A stretch of 64,000 bases of DNA from contig NC_062229.1 of NCBI RefSeq assembly GCF_902686445.1, forward strand, positions 2,195,003-2,259,002, given 5' to 3'. How positions within the stretch are numbered: the first letter of the stretch is position 1; every line of letters begins with the position of its first letter. The position numbers were made by a program, and so were the translations under genes. This DNA comes from Sciurus carolinensis. Lineage: Eukaryota > Chordata > Mammalia > Rodentia > Sciuridae. The notes beneath the pieces are model-generated. The model searched no databases, had not been told where the DNA came from, and was given only the letters and a program-made list of their open reading frames with translations. Shown in pieces: positions 38,104 through 53,650 of this stretch.

Positions 38104-38147
<44 letters not shown>
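38038..38147. repeat. T-rich tract and 41-base A run in the ZBTB7A 3'UTR
   Basis: (TTTC)n and T-runs cover 38038-38093. A 13-base spacer follows, then 41 A at 38107-38147. In the transcript this is U41, spacer, then an A-rich tract. Confidence 0.85.
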
Positions 38148-38148
<1 letters not shown>

Positions 38149-39659
38149 ACAAGAAACCCCAACACCAGAGGAAAGCCCTCCGCGCCCTCCAGACCAGCAC
38201 GCCCGCCTCCACCTCTCGCTTGTTTCCTGAAACGCGAAATTCAGCAGTATCTTTGGCAACACTTTATCACAACCTTAATTTAAAGAATAAAAATAAAATC
38301 GATCCACGTCTATATACAGTATGTGATTGCGCAGTCGGGGGCGGCGGGGTCCTGCTCTGGGCCCATGCAGACGCTGCGGGGGACTGGCTGGCTTAAGGCA
38401 GAGGCGCGGGCGCGAAGCAGGGGCTGGCCGGGCTCAGTGCGATGCCCGCGGGGGCTCCGGGTGAGTGGCTGCGGGCAGCCTGGTCCTGCCAGAGTCCTGA
38501 GGGCTCTGTCCCCCAAGTCTGGTGGCCTCCGCTGGCCAGGATGACATCAGTGATTTGAGTGGGTCTTATTGCGAGGGGCCTGGGGACGGGAGGGGACTCG
38601 CCCCTGGGCCTCTCTGAGGCGGATGGCCAGGGGGCCAGTGCCTTGCCGGGCCTGACGGTCCTCTCTGGAGCTCGCCCTGTGACATCGAGGAGCCAACAAG
38701 GCCAGCACCACCTGGCCCCGGGCCTGCCCCTTCTGCCGGCCCGGAGGGGGATCCTGAGACATTTGGGGGGCTGACGGGCTGGGACTGGGGAGGGAAAGAA
38801 ACAAAAATCTGGTAGAAACAATATGAAAAAATTCACCTTCTTACAAAGCTTCCCTTTAAAGACAAAAGAAAAAGACGAGACAGTTGTCGCAGACAGGGGT
38901 GCCAGGTGACAGGCCACCGCCAGGGGTGGAGGGACGCAGGGACGCCCCTCTGCCCCAGGCATTGGCGGAAGGTAGCCTCAGTTCTGCGGAGCATCTATGT
39001 ACAGGCTCCCGTGCTGGACCGAGTGGGCAGGAGGGACGGGGCACCTGGCATAGACCGCCTCCCCAACCCTGGCCCCGTCCGTGGCCTGCGGCTCGGTCAG
39101 CACCGGGCCTCGTGGGAGCCAGAGGCTGGGGTGAGGCAGGAGCCAGCCCCCGGGTTACAGTCAGTGCCTTTGAGTAAAAAGGGGGTGCGGGGGCGGGGGG
39201 AGGCGTCAGGCCCTGGAGGCAGGGACCCTGCAGCAGGACAGCCATGTTGGAGGGCAGGTCCTGGGGGCGGGAGGGACACGGGGCTGGGGACTGGTTGGTC
39301 TGGCTGGTTGGAAGGCCAGCCCTCTCTCGGGCCGTCCCTGAGCTGGGGAGTAAGGAGGGTGGGTGCCCAAGGACAGAGATGGCCACTGTATGGCTAGCAG
39401 AGACATCTCCCAATCAAGACCCAAGGCGGGCAGGCCGGGAGGCGTGGGGGCCGGCACCGGCCTGAGCCCCGCGGCCTGCCCTCAGCGTGGACTCCGGGGC
39501 GGGCAGACGCCTCGGGCGGGGTTCTGGTCCCTTCCCATGGCTTCCTGACCACCCCCCTCAGCCTTGGGGAACAGACGTGGATTCTACGTTTGTGGTGGGT
39601 TTTTTATTTTATTATTTTGTACAAAAATAAATTGAGTTTTAGGAATTTTCTTTTGCGCT

Positions 39660-39682
39660 CTCTCTCTCTCTCTCTCTCTCTC
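39660..39682. repeat. (CT/GA)n microsatellite in the ZBTB7A 3'UTR
   Basis: An uninterrupted run of CT dinucleotides, which is (GA)n in the transcript. Confidence 0.85.
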
Positions 39683-40523
39683 GCTTTTTTTTTGTCTTTT
39701 CAACTTTTCATAGAAGTTGGTTGCAACTTGTAAACATGTTTTAAATTAAGAGTTAAGATAAAGTACCCGTTCGTTACAAAGTGCGAGCCGGGCGCGCTGT
39801 GGCTCCGCCTCTCTCCACTCTAGGACTTGCTTGGGTTTATTGCTTTTGTGACCCTGGAACCCCGCCTGCCTCTGCCGCCGCCGGCGACCTGCTGCCGCTC
39901 TGAGAAAGTGTATCATATATATTTATACGTCTATATATATCTATATATAAATCTGGTTTTTAAGGAGGAAAAGAAAAATCTAAAAAGTGCTTTAAAAACG
40001 TGGGCGAAGGGCTGGGGCGGGGTCGAGACGCGTTTCCAATCTCCAGACAGGGGCTCCGGGCTCCGGGCGGCGGGCGCCGGGCCGGACCCGCGGCGGCCGA
40101 GGGGAGGCGGCTCGGCCGGGGCCCGGGAATAAATAGGTCGGGGCGGCCAGGACGAGCGGCTGCGAGGCCACGGGCGGTGGCGGGGCGCGGGGACGGCCCC
40201 GTAAGTGCCCTGAGGAAGGAGGGTGGGGACGGTTTAGCGTCCGCTCGGAGCAGACAGACGTCCTTTAGGGTCTCGTCTGAAAGACGCTGGAACCCGCGCG
40301 GCGGAGGGCGACCGCCGCCCGGCTCCCGCCGCCCCGCCGCCCCGCCACCCGAGCCGAGCCGAGCCCGAGCTGAACCCGAGCCCGAGCCGAACCGAGCTGA
40401 GCCGAACCCGAGCCGGGCCGAGCCCGAGCCTGGGGCGGGCGGCTGCGGAGGCGGAAGCGCTGGGAGCCGGCGGCGGGCGCTGCAGGGGCTGCGGGGGCGG
40501 CGCTGGGGCGGTTCTTTTTGGTT

Positions 40524-45444
<4,921 letters not shown>

Positions 45445-48400
45445 TCACACAGTGGGTGCACACGATAGGTGCTCAAGAGACGTCCCCCACACCGGCACGA
45501 GCTGCCTCCCGCTAATCTGAGCCCAGGAGGAGGCTGCGCAAGGACATCTGCCAAGCACCCAGCACCGCGGGCCCACCAGGCCGGCAGCGAGAACAGGGCT
45601 GCATCCAGACTCAGACCCGGGGCCTCTGACGCGAGCACACAGCCCTTCGCTCCCCAAGCCCCGGAAGGAGCGAGGCCAGAACCTGGCACCCAGGCCTGCG
45701 ACATGGGCAGAGCCAAGGGCACCGTGAACGCATCCTGTCGCGGCAGGGCCAGGACGGGGCTCAGCCCTGGCGGTGAGTAATGGGGAGAACCAGGCCAGCG
45801 CCCGGGCTGTCCCGAGGTATGGCGGGGGGCTGAGGCCCTGTCCACGCGGGCTGGCTCTGGCAGCTCCTCCCCACTCTTAGTCACTCTGGCTGCGCTGTCC
45901 AGCCCAGGGCAGGGCCCTGGCACGCTCTGGGCCTCAGTGTCCCCATCTGTCAAATGGGCAGAGGTCTCTGGAGGCGCAGGCCCTGGGGAGACTGCGTCCC
46001 GCCCTCCATTCCCCACCCCGCCTCCTCCTGGGCCGTGACTCATCCGCCCACTCGGGCACTTGTGCAACCCTCTGGCTCCTGTCCCCACCCCTCCGCCCTC
46101 TCCAGGGAGCCCCGCTGCCCCACGCCACCCAGCACAGCCCACATTCCTCTAGTCCCCTGGGCACAACCGCTCCCGGGCCAGAGTCCCTTCCCCAGTCCCC
46201 TCAGGACCGAGACCCAGCCCGTTTCCCAGCTGCATGGCCCAGCCCAGTCCTTACGCCCGTGGGCCTGGTGGACCCGCAAGCAAGGCCCAGAGCCTGGCCA
46301 TCTCCCCCAGGGTGGCCCTTGGGGCAGGGTCCAGCCTTAGCCCACAAGAGGCCTTTGTGCGGCTGCGGCTTCCCGGGGCTCGCCGGCCGCCCGCCCACCC
46401 CTTCCCGCTGCACCAGCTGCTCGCTCCCCGTCCCCAGCCTGGGGGGGCTCGGGTGGCTGCTGGGAGCAGGGGGGCTGGGGACGACCCTGCGCAAGGCCTG
46501 GCGGGAAGCCTCCCCTGAACCCCCTGGGGTGGCTTCCACCCCCTGCCACCATCTGCCGTCTGGCCCCGGGCCTCGGGGAGCGTGTGGGCAGATGGGGCTC
46601 CGGATCAGACAAGCCCAGCCCCTCCCTGCCCCACACGGGAGGGACGGGACCTCTGACCCAGGCCACCAATGCCCCAAGATGGCCACCCTGGTCCTGCTTT
46701 CCCCTCAGGTGACCTGGGGTCCCCTCGGGAATGGCCTAGAGGTGTCTCCAGGGGCCTCGAGGCTGAGACCCGAAATGGTCCCAGTGACTCAGCCCTGGCC
46801 GTGGCTACTCCACCCTGGCAGCCCACCAGGCGCCGGGCTCCTCGGGCCAGGGGCTGCCACAGCCCTATTTTAAGTGCAAAGATACCCGGACTCCAGGCCA
46901 CGGTGGGGCCGTGAGGCCTGGCTGGGCCGGAGGACCCAAGCCACTGCCCTCTCCCACCTGGGACCTCTGTTCTCCCAAATATCACCAGACACCATCTCAC
47001 AAAGGGCCAGGCCTGAGCAGACACCAGACAAGGAGAGCGCCCAGGGTCCCCAGGCCTCTCACTCAATGGAGGAAACAGGCCCAGAGAAGACCGGAGTCCT
47101 GGCCAAGGACACCCAGCAGGGCTGACCATGGGGGCTGGCCCCCACCCCAGAAGCCCAGCTGGCCCTGGCCCTGGAGTCCACACTGGCCAGGCAGACACCT
47201 GACCCACACCCTCCAGGAACACGAGCCACCTGCCTGCCACACCCTGGGCCACCACCCCCACCTGGGCCTCTTGGGGCCTCTCCCTAAGAACAGGGCCCAA
47301 GACCCTGCTTTGAAATTTCCAGCAGGAAACTGGGGGCCCGGCCCCAGCCCACTCAGGGTCCCGGGTCCCAGGAATACAGAGCACGCGATGCCTTCAACCC
47401 ACCGTGTGCCCGCCACTCCTCGCTGGGCTCCTGTGGCTTCCCCAGCTGGGTGACCCAGCTGGCACCCAACACAGAGCAGGTGCTGGCCGCCTCCTCCCCA
47501 GAGGCCCACCCCACGCTGGCCAGGCCCACGGCAGGGTCCGAGGCCCAGACCCACCGCACCAGGGGCCCCAGTCATTGCAGCTCCTCCCCGGGTCGCCTGT
47601 GGGGTTTCCGGGGCTGCCTGGTGCTGACTCGGCGGCGGAGGAACAGGCCCCGGCAGGCCCCTCCTGGGCTGGAGGCCACGCCCTGCTGCCCTGGGCCTGG
47701 CCCTCCCCAGGGTGCGCACAGTAGGGGCACAGCACCCCCCCACCTAGGTCACCCTCCGGCTTCTCCTGGGAAGGCAGCGGGTCGAGGCTGCCCGGCCCTC
47801 TGAGGAACTGAGCAGCACCTCCGCTCCACCCCCACGGCTGAGGCCCCAGGGTCAGGCCTCAGGCTGCCCCGCTGCTGGGACAGGTGGAGAGGTCAGGAGC
47901 AGCAGGGCCACCCGGGGAGGGCCCCAAATCATGGGGAGGGCGCCCAGCACCAGGTACCCGCTGAGGAGCAGCAGGGCGGGGGGCAGGGGCCTCCCCAAGG
48001 CCGCGCCACAGGCCGGTGGGAGCCTTCTCAGGAAGGGGCGCCAGCCAGGGCTGACAGGTGACAGCCCTCAGTGGGCTTCCTGGAGGGCACTTCCCGCGGT
48101 GGCGCTGGGGGGGGCCGCCCCCCCCCCACCCCGGGAGCGAAGGGAAGGGAAGCACAGAGGCGTCCAGGGGCCTCTGGCACCTGCTGGCGCAGGAGGGGCA
48201 GCAGGTTCCTCCCGTCCTCACGCAGCCACGTGACCTGGAACAGGCAGCACCGCCTCTCAGAGCCTGCTTCCTGGGGAAGGGGCCATGGCCGCAGAAAGAG
48301 AAGGACCCCTCCCAGGCCAGGCAGCGCAAGAACAGAGCCCCACGCCGTCCACTCGGCAAGGACTGCCTGAGGACCTACTGTGTGCCAAGCCAGTGCCCAG

Positions 48401-49674
48401 AGGCAGGCCAGACTGCTCACCCTTGTGTGGGGCTGCTCTGCGAACCTCGGAATGCCACCCAGCTGCCCGGCCGTGCCACCCACCCTTCGTTTACCAAGGA
48501 AGAGGTGGGAAACTGCAGGGTCCAAGCAGACCCAGAAAGGGTGGGCCGCCAGCCCAAGGCCACACAGCAAGTCGGGCGCGCAGGTGTGGCTGCCAGGCCC
48601 ACACCCAGCAGCCCCGTCCCCTCCCACGGTCGGCCTCGAAGGGTCACCCCGCCCAGACCTGGTGCCAATTCCCACCTGGCCCCGGTCTAATGGGACAGGA
48701 ATTCAGCGTCCTGATGGGGGGGCACCAACAACTAGATGGCAGCCAGCCGGCCCCCTGCCCTCCCAGGCGGGCAGGCCTCCCTCAGGCCAGGCAGGGAGCA
48801 AACAGGCCCTCGGCCATTTTATGTGTCCATTTATTGCCCTAAATGGGGAGGGGCTTCCTGCCTAGGCCTTAAAGGGCCAGCTGCAGGAAAGCAGCTGGCC
48901 CAGGGGAAGTGTGTGGGTGTGGGCGGGGATGGAGACCAGGCACGGGGACCCCAGGTGACCCCCAATCCAGGGTGGGGCTACTGCCCACCCTGTTCCCACG
49001 CTCAGAGTGCAGTCACGGGCCAGGAAGCCCAGACCTGAGACCAGAGGCTGGTTCCAAGAGGAAGCGTCAGGAAGTTAGCCATCCGCAGTGGAGGTGGAGA
49101 GGGAATGAGCTTCCTGTCACAGGGGTAAGCAAGACGGCACTCCTGGAACCCTGGCGGTCCCCTATGCGCCCTGCACTGGGGCTGCACCTGCTACCCAAGA
49201 TGCCCAGGAGCAGCCAGAGTGACCTCGAAGGACCTGCTTTTCTCCACTGCTCCACCTCTCCTGGGAGGGACGCCTGCTGGACACCTGGAGCCACCTACAG
49301 CACCCCCCCCAGGCTGGGCAGGCGTGGGCACAGCCTGGAAGCCCTGAGATGGGGCCCACTGGTGCCCAGTGCCCGTGCCTGCAGCAGCCGGACAGATCCT
49401 GATAAGTGGTGGTGCTGGGCCTGTCTTCCAGTCAAACCAGAAAGGCGTGGGTGGGGACACTTCCAACGAGTGGCCATGGCTGTCCACAGCCTGCTGGGGG
49501 GACAGATGGAGGGGCTGGGCCTTTGTCCACATGCCTCATAAGCGCCAGATTCTCCGCAGGGCACCTTCTGTGCCATAGGGCTCTGAACTCGGGTCTTGGG
49601 GGCCTCTCAACAGGGCGGGGGCCTGGATTGGTCCTCAACAGAGTCCTGTACAGGCTGACCCTCACCATTCTGGA

Positions 49675-49790
49675 GGTAGGGTCTGGAATTACTGCCCCAT
49701 TTTGCAGGTGGGAAATGACACAGAGAGGGGAAGGGACTTGCCCAGGGTCACACAGCAGAGCTGGAATTTGAACACAGGCTCTCTGACTGA
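49675..49790 (-). repeat. MIR element
   Basis: A well-preserved antisense MIR: TTTGCAGGTGGGAAATGACA, GGGAAGGGACTTGCCCAGGG and TCACACAGCAGAGCTGGAAT in order. Confidence 0.8.
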
Positions 49791-52245
49791 CTAGTCCTGC
49801 CTAACTAGTCCTCCCAGGTAGCCTTTTCCCCCTCCCCCAACACAGCCCCAGGTACCAGCATGGGATGAAACCCCCCTCCCTGAGGCCAAGCACTTAGGCC
49901 TCTTCTCAGGCCCCTCAGAGACACCCTGCAATGGCGCAGAGGGTTGGAGACAGCTGACCCCTGCGGCCTAGCACAGGGACAGTGGGCTCTCCAGGCCCCG
50001 ACACCTGCTCTGGCACCAGGCTCAGGGCAATGCTTGGGGTGAAGATGCTCTCCTTGTCCCACAGACAGGGACGCCAAGGAGGCAGCGGCTGGGTGAGGTC
50101 AGGCCCACTCACAGTGGCTACCCAGGGCCACTGCAGGGCAGTCGGTGGGGGTACGGAGGGTGTCTCAGGGGGCCAGCAGATCCTGGGTGCCCTGCGCAGG
50201 CTCGATGTCTCCTCCACCAGGGGAGAGAGGCAGGCGGAGGGACCTGCGGGCACCACCTGGAGTCCGGGGAGGAGGCTGCTGTCACAGGACAACTGTGGGC
50301 CCGGGGGCCTGTCCAAGGTCACAGAGCAAGTGGGCCAGCATTCCAGTCCCCAGACCACCCCCTCCTCAGGGCAGCCCGGTTTCAGAGGGCCTGCCCTGCG
50401 TGCTGGCTCTAGAGAGGGGACTTGGGGTACCTTTGGTATTAGATCACAAAACCCAGAGCCCTGTCCACCTCAGGGGCCAAAGTGAGGTCTGGAGGATTAC
50501 AGCTCAGCAGGCGTGGGGAGGGGTCTCACACACGCACAGTACACTCAAAAGTGTCACCACGCTTTTGAGACTGGCAAGTAAGAGGCCTGGGATCTGTGCT
50601 GAGTGACCACAAGAAGCTCACTGGCTCTCTCCGAGCCTGCATGTCATCCTTGGGCAAAGCCCTGGTAGCAGCAGTCAGAAGGCTCTACCAGCAGCCTCTG
50701 CACGACTCTCCAGGACACAGGTGAGCAGGTGTTGGGCCATCACACAGGGGGGGGACACTAGGGAAAAGCCCAAAGGGGTCAGATCCAGCACTGGCTGGGT
50801 GACCTTGGGCTGCTGCCTCCCTGTGCCTCCACGTCCCCTGTCCCAGTTCACCTGCTGCCTCCCCTCTAGACTGTTTGCTGCTATGGTGGCAGGGACCGCC
50901 ACCAGGAGGATCCACCTACGGATCCAATGGCCTCAAAGAACAGAAGAGACTCCCAAAACCAACCAGGAAGGGTCACTGCCCAAGTAACCTTCCCTGCTGG
51001 GTCTGGGACGCCCCACCTCCATCAGCCTCAGTCTCCCCCAAGGGGCAAGGGCCATTAGCACCCCACACATCAGCTCCTCCTCCGCTGCGGGGAGCTGTGT
51101 GGCTCCCAGCCCGGGCCAGGGTGCTGACTGGCCACCAAACAGCCAATCAGAACTGAATAATAAATACCCCCCCAAGTGACCCACGAATTAAAATTTCAGT
51201 GTCCCCGTTGGCTCCTCTTTCCTTCGTGAGGCTTGGCTTTCCCGGCTGCCGGCTCTGCCCCCTCCCCCAGGCTCCGTCTCCACAGCGATGGCTGGCGGTA
51301 AACAGAGCCCCGAGCCCAGCCATAGGTGCCAGGCCCAGCCAGGCCCAGCGCGCTGCAGGGCCCCACGGGGGTGGCCCTCGGGGGAAATGGTCCCCGCCTG
51401 GAGCCCTCCACCCCTGCAGCAGCGGCGGGTCTGGCCTGGGCCCCTGCCCCAGCCTGGGCTCCTGAGACCTCTCCCAGGCCAGGGCTGCCAATAGGAAGTG
51501 ACCGGCTGGTGGCGGGGAGGCCCCCCCAGTGTGGGAGCGGCACACTCAGGGTTACGCCCTGGCCCTGTCGGTCGGGGGTGGGGGGGCCGACATGGAATCC
51601 CGGACGCCCTCTCCGGCCGGCTCCGGGAGGCAGCTGGCAGGGAGGAGGAGGGGTGGCGGGCGCCCGCCACCCATGGGTGACCCAAGCGGGCCCCCCTGCG
51701 GGAAGGGGCATCCACACCTCTGACTTCCGCCGGCTGGTTAGGGGGAGAGGGGAGCTGCCTGCCTCGCCGCCAATCGTGGCCGCATTTCGCCAGCACTGAA
51801 TAGGCGCCGACTGGGTGCCTGGGCCTGGCTGGGTAGCAGCGTCCTGCTGCGGCCCGGGGCTGCCGGGCCTGCTGGCCGGCGCCGGCAGGCCTGCCTCCAG
51901 AGTCCGCAGAGGCCCGGCCCCGGGGACGCACCGGCTGCGGCGCTCCGCCGAGCCCCCGGCCAGGTTCGCGACCCCGGGCCGGAGAAGGGGCCGGGGAGGG
52001 GGAGGGGGAGAGGGCCGACCGCACTCGCTCGCCCCTCCTGTCCCGGCGCCGGGCTCGCACGTGGTGCTGGCGTCAAGAGGAGGGGGGGGTCCGGCCGGAG
52101 GAGACGGGGTCACGCGCTCCGGGGGCGCGGGCGGGGGCCCGGGCTGCCCTCCGCGGGCCGAGCGCGCGGAGCTAGGGCCGGGCGGGGCGCAAGAAGGGCC
52201 TCCTCCCCGCTGCGGCCCCGGCCCCGGGCCCGCGCGCGCTCCTAC

Positions 52246-52350
52246 CTCCTTCCCGGGCAGCGCGAGGGGCCCGGCCCCGGCGGCGGCGGCGGCTGCGGCT
52301 GGGCTGACTCCCCGAGGCCCGGGAGGCGGCAGTGCGCCTGGCCCCGCGCC
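52246..52350 (-). other. ZBTB7A: Candidate alternative noncoding first exon of ZBTB7A
   Basis: On the minus strand a good donor AAGGAG followed by GTAGGAG ends an exon at 52246. Upstream lie a CCAAT-type element (52369-52373) and an octamer ATGCAAAT (52399-52406), which suggests a start near 52300-52350. The 5' end is not fixed by sequence. It would splice to the acceptor near 45257. Confidence 0.5.
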
Positions 52351-53447
52351 ACCCCCCGCCGCCGGCGGCCAATCCCCACCCGGGCTGGGGGGAGGGCGAT
52401 GCAAATTACCCCGGATCAGGGCCCGCCCGCCCGCCTCCCCCGCGCCCGGCCGGCCCGCGCCAGGCCGCGCATCCCCGGGCTCGCCTGCGCCCGGCGGCCG
52501 GGGGCCGCCGCCCTCCCCCGGGAGCGCCCTCCGGGAGGGGCCGGTGCCCGGCGGGGGGCCGCAGGGAGGGGGCTGGGCACAGTTACACAACAGGCAGGAG
52601 GGGCGGGCGGGCGAGGTGGGGGCGGCCGCGGCCGCGCAGCCGGAAGCCGGGACCGCCACCGGCCCCCGGCAAGGGAGCCCGCACGCCCCGCCCCGCTCCG
52701 GCTCCGCCCCGCGCCGCGCCACCGCGCGCGCCCATTGGCTCGCCGGCCCGCCGTTCACCGCCCCTCCTCCGCACCGTCCCTCCCCGCGGGCCGCGGCGGG
52801 CCGCGGGCGCGGAGCACCCTGGGACTTGCAGTGCGCACCGCCAGCCACCTGCCAACAGCGAACGGCTGGGGGACTACGACGCCCAGAGGGCCCAGCGGCC
52901 GTGCCCGCCCACCCGGACACCCCACCCCTTCCCTCTCCTTTGCAAAGCCCCCCTCCCTGTTTTTTCAGCCCCCTCCCCCCCATCCCCCATGGAGCTCCAT
53001 CCTGGCCAACTCCAACGTATGCACGCAGCACCGAATAGGCCCCCGGGGGGCGAGAGCGCCCCCCATACATGGCTGCAAACTTAGCACGCGACGCGCCCCC
53101 CTATCTCCCCACGCCGGCTCCCCCCACCCTCAATGCAGTCCCGCTTCCCCTCCCCCGCTCCCCGCGCGCCCGGGAGCCCCGAAAAGCCATGCACCCGGGT
53201 GGGGGGGGGGGGCTGGCGCACAAGCCCATGCACTTCACCCCCAATCCCCTCTCCCGGGCGGCGCTCCCTCCCCGCGCTTGGGGTCATGGGCGCCTCCAGC
53301 TTCGGGGCAGCTGCCAAGCACCCCCTCCTCTGAAACTTGGGGGACGTCCCGGATCTCCCGTGGCCCAGAGGGCAGAGTGGGCGCAGCGCCCCCGGCCCGT
53401 CCCCGCCCTGCACCCCGTGTCCCGGGCCTCGCCGGGCGCTGACTTAC

Positions 53448-53650
53448 CTCGCGGGGCCGGGCCGGGGCCGGGCCGGGGCGCGCTGGGCCGGGGCCCGGAG
53501 TCGGGACTGGGCGCCCTCGGCCGCTGGCCTCCCGGGTCCGCGGCGCTCGCGCTGCCCTCGCTCGCGCTGCCCGCGTCGCTCCTCGCTCCGGCGGCGGCGG
53601 CGGCGGCGTCACTGCCCCTACAGTAACTGTACAGTACAGCCAAAGCCCCG
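53448..53650 (-). other. ZBTB7A: Candidate main noncoding first exon of ZBTB7A
   Basis: A strong donor CCGCGAG followed by GTAAGTCAGC ends the exon at 53448. The exon sequence is GC-rich with (GCC)n near 53590-53605. The start is estimated within about 53600-53690. A TTTAAG TATA-like element lies near 53711. Confidence 0.6.

Larger units (their letters stand above)
37030..40523 (-). other. ZBTB7A: ZBTB7A 3'UTR (3' end approximate)
   Basis: About 3.5 kb of GC-rich then AU-rich sequence after the stop, without a gene on either strand. Minus-strand AATAAA hexamers lie at 39608-39603 and 37103-37098, and an ATAAAA variant at about 37040. The most distal end is taken near 37030, where a GU-rich stretch follows. 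It holds a degenerate GAGCC-type repeat (40350-40433), a (GA)n tract (39660-39682) and U/A tracts (38038-38147). The 3' end is an inference; the shorter form ending near 39590 may also be used. Confidence 0.55.

Noticed and set aside
51196..53070. 624-residue minus-strand and 407-residue plus-strand open frames in the ZBTB7A CpG island
   Set aside because: They are Pro/Gly/Ala/Arg-rich with no domain. Stop codons are rare in such GC-rich DNA, and the splice donors at 52246 and 53448 interrupt the minus-strand frame.
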